Source of the DNA: Deltaproteobacteria bacterium IMCC39146
GTDB taxonomy: Bacteria; Desulfobacterota; Desulfuromonadia; Desulfuromonadales; BM103
Reading direction: 5' to 3'
NCBI GenBank assembly: GCA_030005635.1
Contig: JARUHP010000002.1
Coordinates: forward strand, 62,001 to 126,000
DNA length: 64,000 nucleotides
Shown here: positions 31,292 to 39,109 of the stretch, piece after piece
Layout of the letters: every line of letters begins with the position of its first letter
Numbering within the stretch: the stretch's first letter is position 1
The notes under the pieces: model-generated
Database searches by the model: none
Seen by the model: the letters and a program-made list of their open reading frames with translations, nothing else
What the model was told of the DNA's origin: nothing
Position numbers and translations under genes: made by a program

Positions 31292-31446
31292 GCTGTCCGA
31301 CAATAAAAGCCCGGTTGCAAACCCAGCATTTTGGCCCATATTTCAGTTCCTTGTTGCCCCATAGCTACGGCTATTAACCTGTAAGCGAGCTAAAAGCTGT
31401 TCTCAAACGTCCAGATTTTGCTTCGGGCCTCTATTGTCGGACAGCC
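31291..31446. mobile_element. MITE-like element, divergent copy 2
   Basis: The ends GGCTGTCCGACAATA and TATTGTCGGACAGCC are inverted repeats about 156 bp apart. The interior is alignable with the 160-bp elements at 3773 and 39871: TTTGGCCCATATTTCAG, ATAGCTACGGCTATTA, and CTGTTCTCAAACG. The left flank is CTAG, the stop of the preceding gene. The right flank differs, so the target duplication is not conserved. Confidence 0.7.
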
Positions 31447-31449
31447 TCC

Positions 31450-31820
31450 TGAGCAGCAAGGAAACCTAAAATAAGAATGCAGACAGCTTTGTGTTGTCCC
31501 CACCTTCACGACCATCGTCAAGAAGTCGCCTCCTTGGAGTGGCCCAAATGCGGCAGCGAGATGTTTCATCGATGTGCAATGGCTGATTCAGCATATCCTT
31601 AAATATTTCAATTTAAGACGGGAAATGATCCCGAAAGGTTTGCCAACACCTGTAGACAGCATAGCTGAAACGATTGTCTGTAAGGGATATGGCGACGGTT
31701 GGGTCTTTGGCGACGCAGACGTTGTCTGTTGCATTTAAAGTGTCGTGTATGTGAGAATGACTCTTATATCGTTGATTTTTTACTCGGTTGCTTAGTGAAT
31801 CGATCATAGAAAAGAACACC
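31450..31820. other. Intergenic stretch, no gene seen
   Basis: There is no frame with a start signal and recognisable product. The last part probably holds the promoter of the lipoprotein gene at 31821. I looked for riboswitch-like motifs and saw none I could support. Confidence 0.4.
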
Positions 31821-32450
31821 ATGAAAATCCTGCTTTATCTTTTATTCAGTGTGCTGGCTTACGGTTGTGCTGCAAAAGCACCAAACTCGACTTCGCTTCT
31901 TCATGAAAGTGCTGAAAGTGCGTTGCTCACTGAAGAGGAGTTTATGGCCAGGGCCTCGCGCTCGGCGACGATTATTTACGAGGGGTTGAAGGCCGTAGAC
32001 GATGCGATCAATCAGTATGTGTTCGATCATGATGGAGAGTTTCCCTCGGGACACTCCGGGCAGGTCAAGGCCCTCTTGCTTGAACAGGGGTACCTTGAAG
32101 AATGGCCTGTCGTGCCTGCTTTCGCACATGCTGCTCCGGTTCAATGGGCTCCCCGTTACTACAACAATCACGAAGACGCCGACGCCAACGGTCTCGAAGA
32201 CAGAATTATCTTTGTGCAAAAATTGAAATTAGAGGTGTGCGAAGAATTTGTGCGGCGCTATGCCAGTCCCGGTTTTGGCGACACTGTCTATGATTTTCAA
32301 GCAGCCGGCAAAAGATACCCGGGACAGGTGATTGGCAAGCATATTAAGATCTACGCTATAGATTGGTCTTCAGGAGATTTTTCTGAAGACTGTGATATCT
32401 ATTGGGTGGTGCAGTACAGGGAACGGGTTTCCCAGCCCCGACGAAAATAG
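31821..32450 (+). CDS. Lipoprotein, paralogue of 1454-2107
   Basis: A 209-residue protein with signal MKILLYLLFSVLAYGC (lipobox AYGC). The internal ATG at 31821 was chosen because the signal peptide begins there. It shares with the lipoprotein at 1454 the segments ESALLTE, IIYEGLKAVDDA, GYLEEWP, EVCEEFVRRYASPGFGDTVY, and HIKIYAIDW. Function unknown. As with the first copy, a GGTGACA palindrome begins right after the stop. The two copies, 30 kb apart in the same orientation, bracket the cytochrome and glycan genes. Confidence 0.8.
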   Translation: MKILLYLLFSVLAYGCAAKAPNSTSLLHESAESALLTEEEFMARASRSATIIYEGLKAVDDAINQYVFDHDGEFPSGHSGQVKALLLEQGYLEEWPVVPAFAHAAPVQWAPRYYNNHEDADANGLEDRIIFVQKLKLEVCEEFVRRYASPGFGDTVYDFQAAGKRYPGQVIGKHIKIYAIDWSSGDFSEDCDIYWVVQYRERVSQPRRK

Positions 32451-32455
32451 ATTTG

Positions 32456-32517
32456 AATTCGGTGACAGTATACTTATCTCAAAGTATGTGAAGCTAGTAG
32501 GTCTACTGTCGCCGAGA
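32456..32517. repeat. Palindromic element family B, degenerate copy
   Basis: GAATTCGGTGACAGTATACT is followed about 40 bases later by GTCTACTGTCGCCGAG. The inverted repeat is mismatched. It lies just after the lipoprotein stop. Confidence 0.6.
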
Positions 32518-32686
32518 ACCTGGATGTACTCAAGCGGGGGGGCTCGAATTGTCTAACCCCGTCGAATTAATAGGTTCAATGACATTTCTCAATCGATTGT
32601 GATGTATGTAATAACGGGTGGGAAAAAACACTGAGCTTAAAATGTATTGAAATCTACCTCTGCTGATCACTTAAATGTAGTCTTCT

Positions 32687-32818
32687 ATGAAACCTAAAAA
32701 CCCCCTGGGATTTTCATCCCCTATACTTCATTGTGTTTTTCTTCTGATTCTGACCTACGTTCTTTACTGTCAGACTTTTTATAATGAATGGACTCTCGAT
32801 GACCTGGGAATTCGGTGA
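32687..32818 (+). pseudogene. Decayed N-terminus of a TMTC/GT-C membrane protein
   Basis: ATG at 32687 encodes MKPKNPLGFSSPILHCVFLL then ILTYV; after a one-base frameshift, YCQTFYNEWTLDDLGI follows. This matches the start of TMTC-like proteins (membrane helix, then an FxNxxxxDD loop), compare 17578-19431. The fragment runs into palindromic element B at 32810. It has lost the remaining 500 or more residues. Confidence 0.5.
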
Positions 32819-32872
32819 CAGTATACTTATTAACTGGAACATGGCTAAGTTAAGTATACTGTCACCGAATTA
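32810..32872. repeat. Palindromic element family B, full copy
   Basis: AATTCGGTGACAGTATACTT and AAGTATACTGTCACCGAATT are perfectly complementary, separated by about 21 bases. The right arm abuts the toxin gene at 32876. A nearly identical copy stands at 33497-33570, so the toxin-antitoxin pair is bracketed by two copies. Confidence 0.9.
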
Positions 32873-32875
32873 ATC

Positions 32876-33151
32876 CTAATAAACCTCATCATGGCTGCCA
32901 ACATTTACCAGGATAATCTTGCCGTCTTCAATAAGAAATTCGAGTGTAATGCGATAGCTGATATTGATTGAGATTGAATGCAGGTCAGACAGAGAACCAC
33001 TCAGGCGATGCAGTCTTAAAGAGGGGTGAAACGGATTTAGTTCCAACAGTTTTAGTGCTTTTTCATACTGGATCAAGAGGTCCGGGTGGCGCTTTGCAAA
33101 CTTGGTTGCACGTTTCAGGTAACTTTTTGTATAGATTATTCGGAAACTCAT
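32876..33151 (-). CDS. RelE/ParE-superfamily toxin
   Basis: A 91-residue basic protein, SFRIIYTKSYLKRATKFAKR, LRLHRLSGSLSDLHSISI, and a C-terminal ILVNVGSHDEVY. The GSHDEVY ending and the R-L-SG motif are typical of RelE-type mRNA interferases. The start overlaps the antitoxin stop by four bases (ATGA). The stop lies four bases from palindromic element B. Confidence 0.88.
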   Translation of the reverse strand: MSFRIIYTKSYLKRATKFAKRHPDLLIQYEKALKLLELNPFHPSLRLHRLSGSLSDLHSISINISYRITLEFLIEDGKIILVNVGSHDEVY

Positions 33152-33408
33152 TTTGCCGTTTTCCGGACACGAGCAATGTGCTCCTCAACACTCTCTTCGA
33201 TGAATTCTCCCTCTGTAATCTGCTGACGCGTTTCATAAAGAGCTGCTTCCAGTTCACAGACGCGTAAACGATTGTACTCGTCTTTGTCCATAACCACATA
33301 ACGCTCTTGGCCACGCACAGAGATCAGTGCCTCCACATTGTTTTCAAGTGCCTTCTCAATTGACGACACCCCCCTGATTTTTAATTCGTTTGCAGCAATT
33401 GTTTTCAT
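33148..33408 (-). CDS. Phd/YefM-type antitoxin
   Basis: An 86-residue protein, MKTIAANELKIRGVSSIEKA, then ISVRGQERYVVMDKDEYNRL: the Phd/YefM fold with a helical acidic tail. GAGGTG precedes the ATG at 33408. First gene of the two-gene operon. It should neutralise the toxin and repress its own promoter, probably at the palindrome AACAGTACTGTT upstream. Confidence 0.88.
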   Translation of the reverse strand: MKTIAANELKIRGVSSIEKALENNVEALISVRGQERYVVMDKDEYNRLRVCELEAALYETRQQITEGEFIEESVEEHIARVRKTAK

Positions 33409-33442
33409 GGCACACCTCTTTAAACTTATTGATGGTGCTGTT

Positions 33443-33454
33443 AACAGTACTGTT
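33443..33454. promoter_or_regulatory. Palindrome upstream of the toxin-antitoxin operon (possible operator)
   Basis: AACAGTACTGTT is a perfect 12-bp palindrome 35 bases upstream of the antitoxin start codon. The position fits antitoxin self-repression; this is an inference. Confidence 0.45.
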
Positions 33455-33496
33455 TGGAGTGTGATATGTCAAGGCGGGTTGGCAGAAAAGTAAACA

Positions 33497-33570
33497 GTTC
33501 GGTGACAGTATACTTAATTCACGGCACATGGCTGACTTAAGTATACTGTCACCGAATTGTCACCGAATTA
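33497..33570. repeat. Palindromic element family B, copy with extra half-site
   Basis: GTTCGGTGACAGTATACTTA and TAAGTATACTGTCACCGAAT, separated by about 18 bases, plus an extra TGTCACCGAATTAAT. The extra piece supplies the TAA stop of the beta-CASP gene on the minus strand. Confidence 0.88.
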
Positions 33571-34956
33571 ATCGATGGTTGGGATGTAGAGTTCTGCGAG
33601 TTTTCTGCGCAGGGCCTGTTGTGCGTCGGGTTCGCCGTGGACAAGGCGCACATGTTTTGGGCGTTTGCGCATGCGCTTGATGAAGTTGACCAGGTTTTTC
33701 TGGTCGGCGTGGGCTGAATAGCCGGAGATGCTGTGGATACGGGCGCGGATATCGTAACGTTTGCTGTCAAGAGTAACATATCCTCCCTGCGGTCCATATT
33801 TCTGAATGGCGCGTCCCGGAGTGCCAACGGCCTGGTAGCCGCTGAAGAGGATGTCGGTGCGTGGGTCGCTGATTGTGGCTTTCAGGTAGTTGACGATGCG
33901 GCCGCCACTACACATACCGGATGCAGCTATGACGATACAGGGGCGAGCTTTGCGTTTCAGATAATCGACGGAGTACAGATGATCCTGATGACTGTCGATA
34001 GTGGTCATCTGTTCGAAAGCGAGAGGTTTGCGGCCGCGTTTGAGCTTGCCGTGTGCTTCGGCGTCCCAGTAGGGTTGCAATTGCCGATAGAGTGTTGTAA
34101 ATCGACTGGCGAGGGGGGAGTCGAGAATGATTTCCAGCTCTTGCCAGGGCAGGCCGCGTGCTGCGAAACTTCGCTGATTGCGGTGAATTAGATCTTCTAT
34201 TTCATAGAGAAGTTCTTGGGTTCGGCCAATGCTGAAGGCTGGAATAAGGAGGACGCCGCGATCCTGTAGCGCAATTTCTATGGCCCTCTTTAGCTTTTCT
34301 TTGCGGAGTTTGCGGCCTTCGTGAAGACGATCCCCGTAGGTACTTTCAAGGACTACCAGGTCGGCTCCGTAGGGAGGCTTCGGTGCAGGAAGGAGAGGGG
34401 CATAAGGGGCACCGAGGTCGCCGGAGAAGATGATGCTCTCTTGTAGGCCGTGATTCTTTTTGAGGCGACATTCCAGATAGGCGGAGCCGATGATATGGCC
34501 TGCAGGTTGCAGTCGAAGGCTCAGGCTGTGTCTTGTTGATGTTTCAACCTGATGCCAGCTGTTGTACGCGATGGGATGCAGTTGCTTCTCGATGATTTGC
34601 AAAAAATGCTCGATTTGCCGTTTATCACGGGTGAAGCTGATTTTCAGGGCGTCCTCGAGAACGGTTGGCAGGAGTAGGGCGGAGGCTCGACTGCAGAAAA
34701 TCGGCCCTTTGAAGCCTGCGGCAATCAGGTAGGGCAGGCGGCCGACGTGATCAATGTGAACGTGGGTAATGACCAGACCACGGAGATGTTTGACGGCAAA
34801 GGTGATCTCCAACTCTCTGTCTGTTTCTTTGCCTTGAAAGATCCCGCAATCGATCAGAAGGCCGCACTCTTCGGAGATACGCAGTTCGTGGCAGGATCCG
34901 GTTACACTGTGGTGAGCGCCATGGTGAATGAGTTGATAGCCAGGGGTTGTGAACAT
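33568..34956 (-). CDS. Metallo-beta-lactamase/beta-CASP nuclease
   Basis: A 462-residue protein. VITHVHIDHVGRLPYL carries the HxHxDH zinc motif, and GHIIGSAYLE and GDLGAPYAPLLP supply later metal ligands. A beta-CASP insert contains STYGDRLHEGR and PAFSIGRTQELLYEI. SGYSAHADQ and VHGEPDAQ are the terminal motifs. This is the architecture of CPSF73/RNase J-like RNA nucleases. GGAGG stands seven bases before the ATG at 34956. The stop is provided by the palindromic element at 33570. Predicted role: RNA 3'-end processing or turnover. Confidence 0.9.
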   Translation of the reverse strand: MFTTPGYQLIHHGAHHSVTGSCHELRISEECGLLIDCGIFQGKETDRELEITFAVKHLRGLVITHVHIDHVGRLPYLIAAGFKGPIFCSRASALLLPTVLEDALKISFTRDKRQIEHFLQIIEKQLHPIAYNSWHQVETSTRHSLSLRLQPAGHIIGSAYLECRLKKNHGLQESIIFSGDLGAPYAPLLPAPKPPYGADLVVLESTYGDRLHEGRKLRKEKLKRAIEIALQDRGVLLIPAFSIGRTQELLYEIEDLIHRNQRSFAARGLPWQELEIILDSPLASRFTTLYRQLQPYWDAEAHGKLKRGRKPLAFEQMTTIDSHQDHLYSVDYLKRKARPCIVIAASGMCSGGRIVNYLKATISDPRTDILFSGYQAVGTPGRAIQKYGPQGGYVTLDSKRYDIRARIHSISGYSAHADQKNLVNFIKRMRKRPKHVRLVHGEPDAQQALRRKLAELYIPTID

Positions 34957-35383
34957 GTGGTGTCCTCCGCAGGAGGCAGATGGCTAGCAACCTGTTGATG
35001 AGATGGTGTTGCTTGTTAGTGTCTGTTATGTTTTTATACTCGAGGATAGATATTAGACGAAACTTATAAAGTTTTCCACGAATTATGTGTGGCTAAGGTC
35101 GTGAGTCTGTTCCTTCCGGGTAAAGCAGGTGCCTTTTTGTGACTGTCTGATTTTGTCTTGTGCTTTTAGGCTCATGTTTTGCAAGCATAATTTATGAACA
35201 TAAAGCTCGTTACGTTGCTGAAGACACGGAAATCTCGGCGAGTATTGTTGGCTCGGGTTGATTTAATGCTATATTTCGCTATATTAGAAGAACTTTTCAG
35301 AAGCGCTCCTCTGCTCGAAGTGCGTGCAGAATCGATTCTGATATATGATTTACAATCGTAATGTCGGTGAAAAGGAGAAAGCC
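34957..35383. promoter_or_regulatory. Divergent intergenic region with a 14-bp palindrome
   Basis: About 430 bases between divergent genes, no frame of its own. CAGAATCGATTCTG at 35327-35340 is a perfect palindrome 32 bases before the Shine-Dalgarno of the FG-GAP gene and could be an operator. I do not assign -35/-10 boxes. Confidence 0.35.
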
Positions 35384-36805
35384 ATGAGTAAGAAAGCAGG
35401 TATTTGGCTGATAAGCGTTGCGCTACTTGCCCTGGCGGCTGGTCCGGCCATTGGGCAGGAGTTTGTTGACGTTTCCAAGCAGGCGGGTGTCGCTGATGAC
35501 GGTCTGGGTAAGGGCGTTGCCTTTGCCGATGTCAACAACGATGGTTTCGTCGACTTGTATGTGTCGAATAAGGGAGGCAGCAACAAGCTTTTCCTCAATA
35601 AAGGTGACGGCAGCTTCAAGGATGTGACTGCCACTGCCGGAGCCGGCATCGACTCCCCTGGGTTTACCATGGGTAGCGTGTTCGGTGATTATGACAATGA
35701 TGGTGACGTCGATCTCTACCTGGCTACAGGTGGTCAGTACGAAATCGAAGCCAACCGTCTCTTCGCCAATAATGGCGATGGCACTTTCACTGATGTGACT
35801 GCCGCTGCCGGCGTTGGCCTTAAAGAGTTTACTTACTCAGCAAGCTTTGCCGATTACGACAACGATGGCGACCTTGACCTCTACTGCGCCAATTATGGTG
35901 TCGGTGCCAAGAACGTGCTTTTCGCTAATAACGGCGACGGCACCTTCACTGATGTGACCGATTCTGCCGGCGTGGGCGATAAGTCCTGGAGCTGGATGGG
36001 CGTTTGGTCCGATATCGACAACGATGGTGATGTTGACCTCTATGTTGTCAATGGCCGTTACCCGGCCGGTGAGCCGAACAAGCTCTTTGTTAATAATGGT
36101 AACGGAACTTTTGCTGAAGGTTCTGCTGCTGCGGGTGTCAACGACGCCAACTGGGGTCTCGGCGGTAGTTTTGCCGATGTCGACAACGATGGTGATCAGG
36201 ATCTGTTCGTTTCTAATTACATCGGCGGCAACAACCTGTACCTGAACGATGGCGCTGGTGTCTTTACCAAGGCAAGCCACAAGATCGCCGGCGAAGAAGG
36301 CTGGGGCAAGGGTCCGACCTTTGGTGACGTTGATAATGACGGCGACCTCGACCTCTACGAGGGTGATTGCAAGCTGGCCAACCAGATGTACATGAACGAT
36401 GGTGAAGGCAACTTCGTTAACGTGGCCGCTGATCAGCCTCAGTTGCAGTGTGCAACCGTTCGTACCAAGGGCACAGCTTTCGCTGATATCGACAACGATG
36501 GCGACCTTGATCTTTATGTCATTAACTGGGGAGCCGAGAACAAGCTTTACAAGAACAACCAGAACGACGGGAACTTTGTTAAGATCGCCGGTCTGGGCTT
36601 TGGTACCAAGGTTGCTCTCTACGATGGTGAGCAGTTGGTCGCCACTCGTGAAGTCAAGTCAGCCACCGGTTTTTGTGCCCAGGAGCCTGCGGTCGTGCAT
36701 TTCGGTGCTGAAGCTGGCAAGGAGTACGTGGCAAAGATTTCCACACCTGGTAATGAAGCGGTAAGTCTGGCTGTTAAGGCGGGTCAAACCGTCAACGTTA
36801 AATAA
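35384..36805 (+). CDS. Exported FG-GAP/VCBS repeat protein with C-terminal ASPIC/UnbV-like domain
   Basis: 473 residues from the ATG at 35384 (AAGGAG upstream). A signal peptide (GIWLISVALLALAAGPAIG) precedes seven or so beta-propeller blades, each with a calcium loop such as DVNNDGFVDLYV, DYDNDGDVDLYL, or DIDNDGDLDLYV, spaced about 55 residues. The C-terminus (VALYDGEQLVATREVKSATG, then VVHFGAEAGKEY) matches the ASPIC/UnbV domain. Probably a secreted calcium-binding adhesin or cell-surface propeller. Followed by an 18-codon frame and a strong terminator. Confidence 0.9.
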   Translation: MSKKAGIWLISVALLALAAGPAIGQEFVDVSKQAGVADDGLGKGVAFADVNNDGFVDLYVSNKGGSNKLFLNKGDGSFKDVTATAGAGIDSPGFTMGSVFGDYDNDGDVDLYLATGGQYEIEANRLFANNGDGTFTDVTAAAGVGLKEFTYSASFADYDNDGDLDLYCANYGVGAKNVLFANNGDGTFTDVTDSAGVGDKSWSWMGVWSDIDNDGDVDLYVVNGRYPAGEPNKLFVNNGNGTFAEGSAAAGVNDANWGLGGSFADVDNDGDQDLFVSNYIGGNNLYLNDGAGVFTKASHKIAGEEGWGKGPTFGDVDNDGDLDLYEGDCKLANQMYMNDGEGNFVNVAADQPQLQCATVRTKGTAFADIDNDGDLDLYVINWGAENKLYKNNQNDGNFVKIAGLGFGTKVALYDGEQLVATREVKSATGFCAQEPAVVHFGAEAGKEYVAKISTPGNEAVSLAVKAGQTVNVK

Positions 36806-36876
36806 GACATTTGTAAAGATAACCATAAAACCGTGGGCTGGTTCTCAGATGGGCGGCCCTCACAGAGGAGGATGTT

Positions 36877-36933
36877 ATGAAGAAGTACATGAAGCCAAGA
36901 GTTGTAGGGAGCAGTAACGTACATCCCTGCTAA
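36877..36933 (+). CDS. 18-residue peptide gene, possible peptide precursor
   Basis: GAGGAGG stands ideally before an ATG at 36877 that opens MKKYMKPRVVGSSNVHPC then TAA, directly ahead of a strong terminator. The Shine-Dalgarno is among the best in the window. The beginning KKYxKPxV resembles leader starts of some ribosomally made modified peptides, and the only cysteine is the last residue. No maturase is nearby, so this remains a proposal. It is co-transcribed with the FG-GAP protein unless a promoter lies in the 70-base gap. Confidence 0.5.
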   Translation: MKKYMKPRVVGSSNVHPC

Positions 36934-36940
36934 AGAAAAA

Positions 36941-36978
36941 AGAAAGAGCCGGCGCTAAGCCGGCTCTTTCTTTTTGTG
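36941..36978. terminator. Strong bidirectional terminator
   Basis: AGAAAGAGCCGGC, short loop, GCCGGCTCTTTCT followed by TTTT. It separates the FG-GAP/peptide unit from the convergent lipoprotein gene and can serve both. Confidence 0.9.
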
Positions 36979-37020
36979 CTACTACGTACTCAAGAAATGT
37001 TGGTGCAAACCTCTGCTTGT

Positions 37021-37791
37021 CTATTCTTGTTTCTCATCTTTTACTTCAGCAACGGCAATATCATCAAACAGCACGTTGTTGCGATCGTGGGCGCCTTCTC
37101 GGAAGAGAACGACGTGAATCATGTGAGTCTCTGGACCAGTGGTGACGGTGAACGTGTGCTCGTCAGCGGTTGTCCCGGTAACGCGTATTCCTTCGTGGAT
37201 GCCTCGGTAATGCTTTTGGAATAGCTCTTCCGTGTACTGAACTGGAATCCAGAGGAACTCATTAAATTCGAGAATGCCGATTCCGGCTGACGCTTCTTCG
37301 GGCAGTTCCGTGCTAAGTTTAAAAGAGATTTGGTATGTAGACTGTGGTTCGACTGCAAGTGGCGAGAAAAAACCGACGGAATCAATGGTCTTGATACTTC
37401 GAAAAGCCCAACTGCGGTTGCCTGTGGGTTGGTCTTCTGCCACGCCTGTGACCTTGATCAGGTGTTCGATGAAAGTATTCCAGTAGGGGAGGCGATCACT
37501 GCCGTCCTCTGGACGAAAGTCGCCGGCCCGTGGGAAGAGCGTGAGTTGGGGGGCTCCCTGGAAATCCTCAAAGATCGGTGGTTTGGGTGGCTCTTGCTTC
37601 GCTTGCTCAGCCCGAGCAGGTTCTCCTTCGATGATCGCATTTTGCTCTGAGGCTGTGACGATCTCTTTGGCCTCTTCCTGGTTGTCTTGCCTTGTCTGTT
37701 GTTGGTTTTTAATGGGTTGCTGAACGTCTTCCTGACAGCCGGTGGCAACGAACAGCGTGAGGCAAAGGCTTGCAAATATCAGTGTGCGCAT
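37021..37791 (-). CDS. Lipoprotein with carbohydrate-binding-like beta-sandwich
   Basis: 256 residues from the ATG at 37791 (GAGGA upstream); the track start at 37824 would spoil the signal. Signal MRTLIFASLCLTLFVATGC with lipobox ATGC. A low-complexity Q/E/K/P linker (about 22-70) is followed by one domain: SWAFRSIKTIDSVGFFSPLA, YQISFKLSTELPEEASAGIG, and a final NNVLFDDIAVAEV. The pattern of beta strands and the terminal F-D-D-I-x-V segment resemble carbohydrate-binding modules. Specific ligand unknown. Confidence 0.7.
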   Translation of the reverse strand: MRTLIFASLCLTLFVATGCQEDVQQPIKNQQQTRQDNQEEAKEIVTASEQNAIIEGEPARAEQAKQEPPKPPIFEDFQGAPQLTLFPRAGDFRPEDGSDRLPYWNTFIEHLIKVTGVAEDQPTGNRSWAFRSIKTIDSVGFFSPLAVEPQSTYQISFKLSTELPEEASAGIGILEFNEFLWIPVQYTEELFQKHYRGIHEGIRVTGTTADEHTFTVTTGPETHMIHVVLFREGAHDRNNVLFDDIAVAEVKDEKQE

Positions 37792-37982
37792 GAGAGTTCC
37801 TCTTCGTTGGTAAAGTTTTCTCATTATAGGCGAGAAAACAATGCGAATCCAGTTTATCTGTTTAACTGTAGACTCTCTTCTGCTCTGATTGATGCTTGCG
37901 AATATCAGGGGTGTTGACCGATTGTGCGTATCAGGGCTACTATTCGATATCAGGTCATCTTCTCCATCTTGAGGACGTATTT

Positions 37983-39020
37983 ATGATTAACTTATCGCGG
38001 GTCTTTTTGCTTTTGGTGGTTGCCAGTCTAATGCTGACAATCACAGCCCATGCCGCCCTCATCAAAGGGAAAGCAACGGTTAGCTCCGGTGCTGCTGCCG
38101 GTGTTGTCGTTGTTGCTTATCCGGCTGAAACCCTGACTTTTGACGGCCCGGCTCCGCACTCTTCCAAGGCGACGGCAGACGACGGCCTCTTCACGCTAGA
38201 GTTGTCCGGGGGGCGCTATTACCTGTTCGCCGGGGGCGCGCAGCTGTCTGCTTATTATGGCCGTAATCCGATAACCGTACCGGAGGAGGGCTCGTCAGAT
38301 GTCAACCTTCTACTGACTCCCAATAATCTTCCTGGCCCAGTGGAACCAACAACGCTGGAAACCGGCGTTGTTGGTACTGTGAGCCTCGATGGACAGGTGG
38401 TGCAAGGGGCCATAGTGACTGTTTATCCGGATCTTTCCAGCCAGTTGAAGGGGATGGGTTTGGGAATGGCGGCGCCGACCGACGAGCAGGGTTATTTTGA
38501 ACTTCCTCTTGCCGCCGGCACCTACTACCTGGTGGTTAGAGTTCGGCACAGCGGTCAGATGGCAGGACCTCTGAAGGCTGGTGATCTGTTCGGCTATATG
38601 GCTGGAAACCCCTTGGTCATAAAGGCAGGCGCTCCGCCCCGCGTGCATATTCCCTTGATAGAGGTGCCTGAAAAAGTTTCTCGACATGCTGCTAACCTGT
38701 TTGGTAATACCTCGATTTCCGGTTTGGTTCTTGATCAAAAGGGAGAGCCTGTGGCCGGGTTGCAGGTCTTGCTCTACGAAGACTCGACGATGCTCAACCG
38801 GCCGCTCTACGTCTCGCAAAAAACAAATACGGATGGTCGTTACCAGTTGTCTTTCCCCAAGGGCGGGCATTATTACCTCGCTGCCCGCAATGAGTTGGGT
38901 GGGACTCCTGCTCCGGGAGAGTTCTATGGCCGCTACCAGGGAACGCCGGATCATTCGATCAAGATCGAGACGGGCAAAGCCCTCGTAGATATTGAGATTG
39001 TCGTTGATGAAGTTTATTAG
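37983..39020 (+). CDS. Exported protein with carboxypeptidase-regulatory-like (Cna-B-like) repeats
   Basis: 345 residues from the ATG at 37983 (GAGG upstream). Signal peptide MINLSRVFLLLVVASLMLTI with cleavage near AHA. Three beta-sandwich repeats follow: IKGKATVSSGAAAGVVVVAY, VVGTVSLDGQVVQGAIVTVY, and ISGLVLDQKGEPVAGLQVLL. Each ends in a GxYYL strand (GGRYYLFAG, AGTYYLVVR, GGHYYLAAR). The family acts as structural modules in exported proteins. No sortase signal or anchor. Divergent from the lipoprotein gene, ahead of a hydrolase gene. Confidence 0.8.
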   Translation: MINLSRVFLLLVVASLMLTITAHAALIKGKATVSSGAAAGVVVVAYPAETLTFDGPAPHSSKATADDGLFTLELSGGRYYLFAGGAQLSAYYGRNPITVPEEGSSDVNLLLTPNNLPGPVEPTTLETGVVGTVSLDGQVVQGAIVTVYPDLSSQLKGMGLGMAAPTDEQGYFELPLAAGTYYLVVRVRHSGQMAGPLKAGDLFGYMAGNPLVIKAGAPPRVHIPLIEVPEKVSRHAANLFGNTSISGLVLDQKGEPVAGLQVLLYEDSTMLNRPLYVSQKTNTDGRYQLSFPKGGHYYLAARNELGGTPAPGEFYGRYQGTPDHSIKIETGKALVDIEIVVDEVY

Positions 39021-39109
39021 TCTGCAATACGAAGGGGTAATCGCGATCGTGAGCGGAGGGGGACAGCCACCATGCGTGCGCTGTCCCTCTCTGGTTTACG
39101 GAGAAACTT

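Noticed and set aside
31450-31820. Possible riboswitch or small RNA before the lipoprotein gene
   Set aside because: No conserved aptamer motif could be matched and no terminator is present.
33733-34191. Plus-strand frame of 152 codons in the beta-CASP gene
   Set aside because: It is antisense to a gene with all metal-binding motifs intact.
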